This document shows, piece by piece, positions 1-8,521 of a stretch of DNA of 64,000 nucleotides (position 1 is its first letter; every line of letters starts with the position of its first letter). The notes below the pieces were generated by a model. The model ran no database searches. It had not been told where the DNA came from and saw nothing but the letters and a program-made list of their open reading frames with translations. The DNA lies in NCBI RefSeq assembly GCF_002374315.1, contig NZ_NWUX01000023.1:1-64000 (forward strand), in the 5' to 3' direction. Position numbers and translations under genes: made by a program. The DNA is from Vreelandella nigrificans (GTDB taxonomy: Bacteria > Pseudomonadota > Gammaproteobacteria > Pseudomonadales > Halomonadaceae).

Positions 1-408
1 TCTCCTGTTAGGTTTGGTCGCCTTTTCAGCTTAGCCAAACAGGCTGAGCTGGGGGAGAAGGCTCAATGAGTATCAAGGCGCTGCTATCGGACAAATTTTC
101 CGCTTCGCTCCACTTTTGCCACCGGTGTTCGCGACGTTAAAGCGCTATATCAGTGGCTCCTAAAAGACCGCTTTTGGCCGAGTCCGATCTTCAGGCTACG
201 TTGATGGAGCTGATCCGGTAGCTGGCCGCCCGGCAAATGTTGCCGAAGCATTCATTTGGGACAGGCTGCAACAGGGTGATTAATTCACATTAAAAAGCAT
301 ATTAACGGTTTCTTAGTAAAGCGGTTGACAATTTGATCGAGAAGTAACTTTTTTCTGGATATATGTCAGTTATCATCACTGTTATATGAATTAGCTGGTT
401 GCATAAAA
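1..408. other. Left-edge region without an intact gene
   Basis: No complete gene is visible. An ATG at 66 with a purine-rich GGGGGAG upstream opens a frame that stops after 24 codons. The other two forward frames hold short protein-like stretches, about 35-163, 110-200 and 164-283, the last ending in TAA at 281-283 without a start codon. This looks like a decayed or frameshifted gene, but I cannot name a family. From about 285 onward the sequence becomes AT-rich and leads into the HNH gene. A TTGACA at 325-330 is a possible -35 element, with no convincing -10 at normal spacing. Confidence 0.4.
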
Positions 409-1152
409 ATGATAGATAAAAGGCTAGTAGAGTTAAGAAAGAGGGTTAGGTCTAGTAGAAAGATCGTTGTTGATACAATCCTTGAGGATCACTCAGCTAG
501 TATATGTATTGTCTGTGGTGCTACCGATGACTTAACTAAGGAGCATGTTGTACCTAAATGGGCATTTGATAACAATCAAAAAAAGTTTTTCGTAACAGCT
601 ATAAATGGTATAGGCCAGAGCTACAGTAAAACCACCTTGCCTGCATGTGAGGAATGCAATGGACACCTTCTTGGCTCCCTAGAGCGCTATATAGAGCAGC
701 TGTTTAGACACAGTGACGTAACGCAAACGCCATTGTCAGACTCTGATAAACAAAAAGTAATATTATGGCTTGAGTTGATCGATTATAAATTTCAGGCTTT
801 AGATCTTCGTCGTAAGTTAAAGAAGCCGAAAGATGGTCCTTATATAAAATTCTTAGCTGACTATCCTGTCGGTGTAATGCAGCGTTTGGATTTGTCGCCG
901 AGCAAGGTGTTTTCTATGTTTCGCAACAGTCTAAAAAGGCTTGAGATTGCGGATAAGTCTAAACGCTTAAACTCGTTGGTGGTATTTTCGACGTCTAACG
1001 AAAACTATCATTTTTTCCATCAAGCTAATGAATATATTTTCGTTGAGCTGCCTCAGTGCAAAATTGCTTTGTTCTACTACATAAATAAAAACTTTATTGA
1101 TGAAAGAAGCGCTTATGAAAGCGCAATGAATATAATAAAAAAAGTATACTAA
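409..1152 (+). CDS. HNH endonuclease-like protein
   Basis: The 247-residue protein has the zinc-HNH pattern: C33-x2-C36, then an E45-H46-V-V-P-K-W51 block, then C80-x2-C83-N84. This EHVxPxW arrangement is typical of HNH nucleases found alone or in defence loci. The remaining 160 residues have no domain I recognise and may bind DNA or act as a specificity region. Codon use is clearly AT-rich (many ATA, AAA and TTA codons) compared with the GC-rich recD next door, so recent acquisition is likely. It stands alone and is convergent with recD. Nuclease activity and any defence role are inferences; the HNH assignment is fairly safe. Confidence 0.72.
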   Translation: MIDKRLVELRKRVRSSRKIVVDTILEDHSASICIVCGATDDLTKEHVVPKWAFDNNQKKFFVTAINGIGQSYSKTTLPACEECNGHLLGSLERYIEQLFRHSDVTQTPLSDSDKQKVILWLELIDYKFQALDLRRKLKKPKDGPYIKFLADYPVGVMQRLDLSPSKVFSMFRNSLKRLEIADKSKRLNSLVVFSTSNENYHFFHQANEYIFVELPQCKIALFYYINKNFIDERSAYESAMNIIKKVY

Positions 1153-1211
1153 TCTGCATAATGCGACGTCATTATATAAACAAACCCTTAAAGGCCGCTC
1201 CTGGTCGAAGG

Positions 1212-1246
1212 CCGACATTACCAGCACCGCTAATGTCGGTTTTGAT
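1212..1246 (+). terminator. Rho-independent terminator after the HNH gene
   Basis: A perfect 9-bp stem, CCGACATTA (1212-1220) with TAATGTCGG (1231-1239), is followed by TTTTGATT. It lies between the convergent HNH gene and recD and is oriented to end HNH transcription. The minus strand has no T-tract. Confidence 0.75.
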
Positions 1247-1255
1247 TACAGCCTT

Positions 1256-3505
1256 CTACATCCCACTCACCCTCATCACTTCCCTAGTAACCGCCTCATT
1301 CAACACCCCGCGTTTGGCTTCAATCAGCGTGAGCCAGTCGCGGGCGCGGGTGATGCCGGTGTAGACCAGCTCACGGGTGAGAATCGGGTTGATGGTGGGC
1401 GGTAGCAGCAGGGCGGTGTGTAAGAACTCCGAGCCTTGGGATTTGTGTACCGTCATCGCGAATACCGTTTCTACCGCGTGCAGGCGAGAGGGCAGCACCC
1501 AGCGGATGGGTTTATCGGCATCGCTAGTCGGAAACGCGACTCTCAACAGCTTTTGTTGCGGATTGCGGGGATCCGGCACGGCCAGGGTTATGCCGATATC
1601 GCCGTTCATTAGTTTTAGGCCGTAGTCGTTTTGGGTGACTAGTACCGGGCGGCCTTCATACCAGCCTTTTTCCAACGTGTAATCACTGCCAAACAATAGC
1701 TTTTCGCTGCGTAGGGTTTTGGCGATATGCAGGTTTAAGCCTTCTACTCCCCAGGGGCCTTTGCGCAGCGCGCATAGCAGTTGGAAGTGGCTGTAGGCGC
1801 TTAGCACCTCGCTTGCCCAGGCGTTATAGGCTGCTGGGTTTTCTTCAAACGATTCTCCACGCGGGCGCTGTGCGTTCAGCACCTTTAGGTAATGTCGGTA
1901 GCCGGTGGGTGGGGCGATGGGCTCATTTTTGTGGTTGGTGCGGCCTTCACCACCATTCAGAAACTTATCCGCACTGCCGTGAATGACCAGCTTATCTAGC
2001 GTGGTGTCCTCTGAAAGCGTTAGGTGGTGCAGGTCTGGGTAGCCATGGCGCAGCACGGCGTTAACTGCCTGCTGTTTTTCCCGGTCAGTTTGGGCGTGGC
2101 TGGGCTGGTTAATCGCCTGGGCCAACTGGCCGATACCGCTGTGTTCGTTAAAGCGGTGGCTTACCCGCAGCATGGTAATGGCTTGGTCCAGCGGCTGGCC
2201 CTGGGCATCCAAGTACTCGGGTGGCAGTGGCTGGCCGGTGGCGCTTTCCAGCCATTGGGCAGTTGTTGGGGTGTAGTGAGCGGCCTCGGCGCGGCGGCAT
2301 AAGTCGCCGAGTACTGAGCCTGCCTCTACCGATGCCAGCTGGTCTTTATCCCCCAGTAGCACGCACTGGGCATTGGCGGGCAGGGCGCTCAGCACGGCGG
2401 CCATCATTTCGATATCCACCATGGAGGCTTCGTCGATTACCAGTACATCCAGTGCCAGCGGATTGGTGGCGTTGTGGCGGAAGTGCCGGGTGTCGGGCCT
2501 TGCACCTAGAAGGCGGTGTAGTGTCGTCACTTCGGTAGGAATCGCAATTGCGTTGGACGCAGCAGCAGGTAAGTGCTCACTTAGCAGCGCTTCCAGTTGT
2601 GTTAAGGGCAAGCTGCTTACCTGCCCAGCGATGGATTCATTTAGCCGAGCGGCGGCTTTGCCGGTGGGGGCGGCTAGGCGAATACGCAGCGGCTGGCTGG
2701 GCTGGCGGGCCAGTTGCAGCGTTTGCAGCAGGGCGAGTAGGCGTACCACGGTGGTGGTTTTACCGGTACCGGGGCCACCAGTAATAATGCCGAAACGGCT
2801 GCGGGCGGCTAGGGCACAGGCGGTTTTTTGCCAGTCCAGGGTGGTGGTATTTTCAAACAGCGTGTTTAGGGCCTGGGGGAGTAACCCTTGGTGGTTATCG
2901 TCATCCATCACCTCTAGGCGGCTGGCGATTTGCTGGTGCAGGCTTTGCTCGTACTGCCAGTAGCGGCGCAGGTAGAGCCGCGTGTGCGAGACTGAGCCTG
3001 AACCGGTGCTAGAACTTGCGTAAGCCGTCACTACCACCAGCGGTGTGTTGCCTGAACCTTCGCTGGTTAGCACTGGGTGGTGAAGCGCCGCTTGCCACTC
3101 GGCTAAGGTGAGCGTGGCGAGCACAGCACTGGGTAGCGGCGGTGGGTCGGTTAAATCATCGCCTTCCGGCGGTAGCGAAAGGGCGAAATCCGGTGCGTTA
3201 AGCGTGGTGTTTAAATCCAGACACACATGCCCACGGCCTAGCTGGTGGCTGGCCAGTGCGGCGGCCAGCAGTAGCAGCGCGGGGGCATCCGGTGCTTCCG
3301 TTGCTAAAAAACGCACCAGGGCTCGGTCTAAATCCCGCAGCCAGCCCCGTGCTACCCAGCGTTCGCACAGGGCTAGCAGCGCGGTGGTATCACTTAGCGC
3401 AGGGTGGGGGCTGATTGGCAGCGTTGTCACTTCGGGCTGTGCTGCTTCTGCCTCTGGAGCATCGCCAAACAGGTCGAAGGTGTGGGTGTCTTTGGGCTTA
3501 CTCAT
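1256..3505 (-). CDS. recD: Exodeoxyribonuclease V subunit alpha (RecD helicase)
   Basis: This is the fast 5'-3' helicase subunit of the RecBCD complex, which resects double-strand breaks, loads RecA at Chi and degrades foreign linear DNA. The 749-residue protein has a Walker A motif G-G-P-G-T-G-K-T at about 243-250, a D-E-A-S Walker B in the middle, and the superfamily 1 V-H-K-S-Q-G-S-E motif followed by Y-T-G-I-T-R-A-R near the C-terminus. It is somewhat longer than the E. coli protein, with an Ala/Pro-rich, poorly conserved N-terminus. Its ATG overlaps the recB stop (ATGA, 4 bp), so the two are translationally coupled. Confidence 0.95.
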   Translation of the reverse strand: MSKPKDTHTFDLFGDAPEAEAAQPEVTTLPISPHPALSDTTALLALCERWVARGWLRDLDRALVRFLATEAPDAPALLLLAAALASHQLGRGHVCLDLNTTLNAPDFALSLPPEGDDLTDPPPLPSAVLATLTLAEWQAALHHPVLTSEGSGNTPLVVVTAYASSSTGSGSVSHTRLYLRRYWQYEQSLHQQIASRLEVMDDDNHQGLLPQALNTLFENTTTLDWQKTACALAARSRFGIITGGPGTGKTTTVVRLLALLQTLQLARQPSQPLRIRLAAPTGKAAARLNESIAGQVSSLPLTQLEALLSEHLPAAASNAIAIPTEVTTLHRLLGARPDTRHFRHNATNPLALDVLVIDEASMVDIEMMAAVLSALPANAQCVLLGDKDQLASVEAGSVLGDLCRRAEAAHYTPTTAQWLESATGQPLPPEYLDAQGQPLDQAITMLRVSHRFNEHSGIGQLAQAINQPSHAQTDREKQQAVNAVLRHGYPDLHHLTLSEDTTLDKLVIHGSADKFLNGGEGRTNHKNEPIAPPTGYRHYLKVLNAQRPRGESFEENPAAYNAWASEVLSAYSHFQLLCALRKGPWGVEGLNLHIAKTLRSEKLLFGSDYTLEKGWYEGRPVLVTQNDYGLKLMNGDIGITLAVPDPRNPQQKLLRVAFPTSDADKPIRWVLPSRLHAVETVFAMTVHKSQGSEFLHTALLLPPTINPILTRELVYTGITRARDWLTLIEAKRGVLNEAVTREVMRVSGM

Positions 3506-6500
3506 ACCGTCGCTTCCTGTGCAGGGCTTGAAAACGATGCGCCTGCAAACAGGCTATCCAGGGCTTCGATCAGTTCAACCGGAGCTGGCTCGGAAAATAC
3601 TCCGCGCCCTGGGCTGCGGCTACCACGCAGAAAGACTGTCATCGAACCACCCAGGTGTTGGTGCGGGTCGTAGTCGGGGAGACGTGCTTTTAACAGCCGG
3701 TGCATGGCTAGCAGGTAAAGCGCGGCCTGTAGATCATAGCGCTTGGCCAGCAGCGCATGGCGCAAGGCTTCCGGTTCGTAATCGCTGTCATTTGGCCCTA
3801 AATAGTTCGATTTCCAGTCCAGCACGTAAAAGCGTCCCTGGTGCTCGAAGGCTAAATCTATAAAGCCTTTGAGCATACCGTTAAGGGTGTCGGCATCCAG
3901 TGCTGGGCGTTCTATCCCTGGCAGTAAGTGGCTACTGACCAGCGTATCAATTGCCTGGGTGCTTACTCGGTTGGCGGCAAACCAGAACTCTAGCTCTACT
4001 TGGTAGCTGCCAAGCTCGCTCAGCGCGACGCTTTGTTGGTTCGGCGCTGCCAGCGGTAACGGGGTGGTCAGCAGCGCTGAAAGCCAGCCAACCAGCGGTT
4101 CCTGCCATGCTTGCCAGCCGCGCAGCTGCACTCGCCGCCATAGCATATCGTTGAGTGAATCGTGGTCGTTGGCAGCGGCTGCAAACCCTTGTCTGCCTGC
4201 CCATTCCAATAGCCCGTGCAAAAAAGTGCCCGGCCCTGGGCCTCTTGGAAACTTGTGTAGGTGGAAAGTATCTGGCTGAGAAATATCTTGTGGTTCATCC
4301 AGCACTTCGAAAGCGGTGGCTTCCTGGGCGGTAGTGGGTTCGAGGGGCGTGGCCGTGGGGGCGGTAAGTGTGCCGGAGAGGCGCAGTGCTGAGTAGCTGG
4401 CAATCCACCAGTGCTCTTTGGCAGGCCGTGTGGGTGTGCGGGCATGCCCAAGCGCTACGCTCTGTTTAGGTAGGGTAAGGCGTTGTGCGCTGGGGAGGGG
4501 CGGTTCGCTGACGTGAATCGCACTGTTCTCTACCAAGCTATTGAGCGCGCTAGTTAGCGCTGCCGGTGCCATCGTTTTTCCGCCGCTAATCAGATAACCC
4601 AGGGCGCTATTTTCCAGCCCTTGGAGCGGGGCTACTCCCAGCCACGTGGCGTGGCGGGCGCGGGTTAGCGCTACGTACAGTTTGCGCAGGTCTTCCCCTA
4701 GGCGCTCCCGGTCGGCGGTGGCCAGCGTTTCTTCATCCGCGCTTAGGCTGAGCTGAAGGCTGCCTTGGGCATCGTGCCAGCGCAGTGGTATGTCTTTGTC
4801 GCTCACTGGGCGGTGGTTGGCGATAAACGGTAAAAATACCAGCGGGTACTCAAGCCCCTTGGATTTGTGGATGGTAACAACCTTGACCAAATCCGCATCG
4901 CTTTCCAGGCGCAGCTTGTGGCTGTCACCGTGGCTTTCCGGGTCGGCAATGGCGTCAAACAGAAAGCGAATTAACGCGTGTTCGCCATCAAGTTCAGCGC
5001 TTGCTTGCTGCAGTAGTTCGCCTAAGTGCAGCAGGTCGGTGAGCAAGCGCTCACCCTCTGCGAATTCTCCCAGTAGACGGGTTGGTATATCGAAATCCAC
5101 CATCATACGGCGAATTAGCGGCAGCACACCTTGGCGCTGCCATAGGCGGTGGTAGTGGCTAAACTGTTCTACCCGCGCTTCCCAGGCCAGTTCGTTTTGT
5201 TGCAGGTGATCAAGGTCGGCTAGGCTTAGCCCCAACACCGGTGTCGCTAAGGCGGCGCGCAGGTGCGCTTCGGCTTGGCGGGAGCTGGCTAACGGCTCGG
5301 CGCAGGCGCGCAGCCAGCGTTCTACCTGCTTAGCCATGGGTGAGCTGAACACCTTGTCGTGGTCGGAAAGGTAAACACTTTTCACTCCACGACTGGCCAG
5401 CGCTAAGCGAATGGCGCGGGCTTCTTGCAGGCCGTTAACCAGGACTGCCATATCCGATGGTTTTAACGGGGTGAGGTCATCGCCTTTCTGAAAACCGCTC
5501 ATTCCTCCATTATCGCCGCTTTGGCCTGCAGCGAGCAGTTCCACCATATAGGTAGCGCAGCGTTCGGCCATTTCGGTTTGGTAGGCGGTTTTGGAAAGCG
5601 GTTCATCCGATACCAGTGGCCATAGCGTCATGGCGGGTAGCGGCTGGCCTTGGTGGACCAACTGTTCGTCGCGGCCTTTGGCATCCACCGATAAGAAGGG
5701 CAGCGGGTTGTTGCCATCTTCCTCACGGAACAGAAATGCCCCTGCGGGGTGCTGGTCAGCGTAGTGGAAACAGTGATTCACCGCGTCGACCATGGCGCGA
5801 CTGGAACGGAAGTTGGTGCCCAGCGTAACGTGGCGGCCTGCGGTGTCCTGGCGGGCTTGCAGATAGGTAAAAATATCCGCACCGCGAAAGGCGTAGATGG
5901 CCTGCTTGGGATCACCGATCAGTAGCATGGCGGCGTCGCGGCGTGGGTTTGCAACGTCGTAGACCGCGTTAAAGATGCGGTACTGAATCGGGTCGGTATC
6001 CTGGAACTCGTCAATCAATGCCACTGGGAACTGGCGCAAAATTTGCGCTGCCAGGGCCTCTTTATTGGTGCCTTGCAGGGCGCGGTCTAAATGAGTGAGT
6101 AGGTCGTTGGGGCCCATTTCGGCGCGACGTTCTTGTTCCCGCTCCATACGCACTTTGCACCACTGCACGGCATGAATCAGCAGATCGTTGCGTGGTTCCG
6201 GCAGGGCGTTGAGGGCGTCGGGCATTGCCGCCAGTGCTTGCCAAGCGGCTGGGCAGGGAGGGGCGCCCTCTTTCCATATTTCGGCCATGCCGTCTGGGGT
6301 TAGGCGTTTCCAGGCGGCGGGGGTAAGCGCGGGGCGCTCAAGATCGCTTTCACACCATTCGCGCAGTGCACCCAGCCAGTTGGTGCGGCTTTTTGCGTTG
6401 AAGCTTTGGCCTTTGAAGGCTTTGTGTTTGGCGGCCTCTTCCAGTGCGGGCACCAGTTCATCTAGCCAAGCGGGCCAGGGGGCTTTTAGCGTACCAAGCG

Positions 6501-7200
6501 TGGCGCTGCGTTCGGCTTCGGCAGTGCTTAACGTGTCTTCTGGGGCGGGGCGTTGGCTGCCCAGGGCGTCGCTTTCGTGGAGCAACTTGCGTACATCTTC
6601 GTGGAGCTTATCCGGCGATTTCCAGTAGCGGGTAATGCTGCCCAGGGCATCGGCATCCAGCGGGTAGTAGAAGGTGCGCCAGTAGTCGCGCACCACTTCT
6701 TGCTCCAGTTCGCGCTGGTCGTTTTCCAGATTAAGTGAGAACAGGCTGCCGCTATCGAAGGCGTGCTCGCGCAGCATGCGGTAGCACCAGCTGTGGATGG
6801 TGGAAACGGCGGCTTCGTCCATCCATTCGGCGGCCAGCTCCAGGCGGCGGGCGCAGGCGGGCCAAGTGGCCTCGGGGTATTGCTCACGGAGTTGGATAAG
6901 CAGGGAATCTGAACCAGCATCATCAGTGGCTCTAAACACCGCTGCAGCTTCTACCAACCGGTGGCGGATACGTTCGCGCAGTTCCTGGGTGGCGGCGTTG
7001 GTGAAGGTGACCACCAGGATTTCTGGCGGGGTGAGTGGGCGCACATAAGCGGTGTCGTCTTCGCTGTGCCGCCCGCCCAGCACCAGGCGTACGTAGAGCA
7101 GCGCGATGGTGAAGGTTTTGCCCGTGCCCGCGCTGGCTTCAATCAAGCGGCTACCGTGAAGCGGCAGTGTGAGCGGGTTAAGCGGGGCAGGCTGACTCAT
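3502..7200 (-). CDS. recB: Exodeoxyribonuclease V subunit beta (RecB helicase-nuclease)
   Basis: This is the 3'-5' helicase and the only nuclease subunit of RecBCD. From the chosen start the protein has 1232 residues. The Walker A A-S-A-G-T-G-K-T lies at 22-29 and an F-Q-D-T-D-P helicase motif II follows. The helicase motif T-I-H-K-S-K-G-L-E-Y is in the second half, and the nuclease-domain motif V-L-D-W-K-S-N-Y lies near residue 1128. The start at 7200 is preferred over one 27 codons upstream because GGAG sits about 8 bases before it and the protein then begins as other RecB proteins do. It is divergent from pncB and coupled to recD. Confidence 0.95.
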   Translation of the reverse strand: MSQPAPLNPLTLPLHGSRLIEASAGTGKTFTIALLYVRLVLGGRHSEDDTAYVRPLTPPEILVVTFTNAATQELRERIRHRLVEAAAVFRATDDAGSDSLLIQLREQYPEATWPACARRLELAAEWMDEAAVSTIHSWCYRMLREHAFDSGSLFSLNLENDQRELEQEVVRDYWRTFYYPLDADALGSITRYWKSPDKLHEDVRKLLHESDALGSQRPAPEDTLSTAEAERSATLGTLKAPWPAWLDELVPALEEAAKHKAFKGQSFNAKSRTNWLGALREWCESDLERPALTPAAWKRLTPDGMAEIWKEGAPPCPAAWQALAAMPDALNALPEPRNDLLIHAVQWCKVRMEREQERRAEMGPNDLLTHLDRALQGTNKEALAAQILRQFPVALIDEFQDTDPIQYRIFNAVYDVANPRRDAAMLLIGDPKQAIYAFRGADIFTYLQARQDTAGRHVTLGTNFRSSRAMVDAVNHCFHYADQHPAGAFLFREEDGNNPLPFLSVDAKGRDEQLVHQGQPLPAMTLWPLVSDEPLSKTAYQTEMAERCATYMVELLAAGQSGDNGGMSGFQKGDDLTPLKPSDMAVLVNGLQEARAIRLALASRGVKSVYLSDHDKVFSSPMAKQVERWLRACAEPLASSRQAEAHLRAALATPVLGLSLADLDHLQQNELAWEARVEQFSHYHRLWQRQGVLPLIRRMMVDFDIPTRLLGEFAEGERLLTDLLHLGELLQQASAELDGEHALIRFLFDAIADPESHGDSHKLRLESDADLVKVVTIHKSKGLEYPLVFLPFIANHRPVSDKDIPLRWHDAQGSLQLSLSADEETLATADRERLGEDLRKLYVALTRARHATWLGVAPLQGLENSALGYLISGGKTMAPAALTSALNSLVENSAIHVSEPPLPSAQRLTLPKQSVALGHARTPTRPAKEHWWIASYSALRLSGTLTAPTATPLEPTTAQEATAFEVLDEPQDISQPDTFHLHKFPRGPGPGTFLHGLLEWAGRQGFAAAANDHDSLNDMLWRRVQLRGWQAWQEPLVGWLSALLTTPLPLAAPNQQSVALSELGSYQVELEFWFAANRVSTQAIDTLVSSHLLPGIERPALDADTLNGMLKGFIDLAFEHQGRFYVLDWKSNYLGPNDSDYEPEALRHALLAKRYDLQAALYLLAMHRLLKARLPDYDPHQHLGGSMTVFLRGSRSPGRGVFSEPAPVELIEALDSLFAGASFSSPAQEATV

Positions 7201-7345
7201 CACGGGTCTCCGAAAGCAAAGCGCCCCAGTGCGGGGCCTAGACTGTATGAGTGCTTCGCTACCTGATAATCTTGTCGCCAAGCCACTCTTAGGGCGCTCA
7301 GTTTACGCTACCAGCGGCTTCGGTTCACTCACACGAAGGGATCTC

Positions 7346-8521
7346 ATGCTGACCTCGCTTCTGGATAACGACTTCTACAAGATCACGATGCAGAACGCCG
7401 TGATCAAACGCTTTCCTTATGCCCATGCGCGCTACGCCTTTATCAATCGTGGCAAGCACGATTTTCCTGATGGCTTCGGCGCTGAACTTCGCCGCGAAGT
7501 CGATAAGATGGCAAGGCTGCGCCTAACCGATGAGGAAAAGCGCTATCTCGAGTTAACCTGCCCTTATTTAGACCCGACTTATCTCGACTTTCTCGCTGGG
7601 TTTCATTACAACCCCGATGAGGTAATCATCGAGCAACAGGGGAGCGACCTTTCGGTGATTATTGAGGGGCCTTGGTACCGCACTATTTTATGGGAAGTAC
7701 CGCTGATGGCGTTGATCAGCGAACTTTGGTATCGGCTACGTGGCGTCTCGGTGACCCGCCATGATGATGTGCTGATTGAGGAGCGAACCCAGGAGAAGAT
7801 CGAGCTTTATCGCCGCTTAGGGCTGAAAATCGCTGAGTTTGGTACTCGGCGACGTTTCTCTTTTGAGGTTCACGACCGGGTGGTTGGCGCGCTTAACCAT
7901 CACGGAGGTGAAGCGTTCAGTGGTACCAGCAATGTGCTACTGGCCATGCGCCATGGCGTTAAACCGATAGGCACCCACGCCCATGAGTGGTTTATGTTCC
8001 ACGGTGCTCGCTTTGGTTTCAAAATGGCCAATAGCCTCGCGCTGGAGCATTGGGTAGATGTGTATCGTGGCGACTTGGGGATTGCCCTAACGGATACTTT
8101 TACGTCGCCTGCTTTCTTCGATAGCTTCGATAAGAAGTTCGCCAAGCTATTCGATGGTGTGCGCCACGATAGCGGTGACCCGATTGAGTTTGCCTCCCAA
8201 ACCATCGCTCACTACGAGCGCCTGGGTATCAACCCGCTTAGCAAAACCATCATTTTCTCGGATGCTTTAACGCCGGAGCGGGTCAAACATATTCAGTCCT
8301 TTTGCCAGAATCGCATCGGAATGGCATTTGGCATCGGCACCAACTTCACTAACGATGTGGGCGCCGAGCCAATGAATATGGTGATCAAGATGGTCGAGGC
8401 GCGCCCAGAAGGGCAACAGTGGCTCCCGGTGATCAAACTCTCCGATGTGCCAGACAAACACACTGGCGACCCGGAGATGATAGCGCTGGCGAAGCGGGTG
8501 TTAGCGACTGGTCGGCCTTAA
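7346..8521 (+). CDS. pncB: Nicotinate phosphoribosyltransferase
   Basis: PncB joins nicotinate and PRPP to nicotinate mononucleotide, using ATP, in the NAD salvage (Preiss-Handler) pathway in the cytosol. The 391-residue protein begins with the family-typical L-L-D-N-D-F-Y-K-x-T-M-Q. It carries the T-H-A-H-E-W block at about 210-215, which holds the histidine phosphorylated during catalysis, and S-G-T-S-N and R-H-D-S-G-D-P phosphate-binding segments. The ATG at 7346 has AAGGGA just upstream; starts further upstream would add about 40 unconserved residues. It lies between recB and recC on the opposite strand, and its stop overlaps the recC stop by 4 bp. Confidence 0.95.
   Translation: MLTSLLDNDFYKITMQNAVIKRFPYAHARYAFINRGKHDFPDGFGAELRREVDKMARLRLTDEEKRYLELTCPYLDPTYLDFLAGFHYNPDEVIIEQQGSDLSVIIEGPWYRTILWEVPLMALISELWYRLRGVSVTRHDDVLIEERTQEKIELYRRLGLKIAEFGTRRRFSFEVHDRVVGALNHHGGEAFSGTSNVLLAMRHGVKPIGTHAHEWFMFHGARFGFKMANSLALEHWVDVYRGDLGIALTDTFTSPAFFDSFDKKFAKLFDGVRHDSGDPIEFASQTIAHYERLGINPLSKTIIFSDALTPERVKHIQSFCQNRIGMAFGIGTNFTNDVGAEPMNMVIKMVEARPEGQQWLPVIKLSDVPDKHTGDPEMIALAKRVLATGRP

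Noticed and set aside
1161..1364. 67-codon frame crossing the HNH terminator
   Set aside because: It runs through the terminator hairpin at 1212-1246 and into antisense recD.
2373..2963. 196-codon plus-strand frame inside recD
   Set aside because: It is antisense to the RecD helicase core, with no start signal and no family resemblance.
3108..3863. 251-codon plus-strand frame across the recB-recD junction
   Set aside because: It is antisense to two certain genes, and its Ser/Arg/Ala-rich product is typical of shadow frames in GC-rich DNA.
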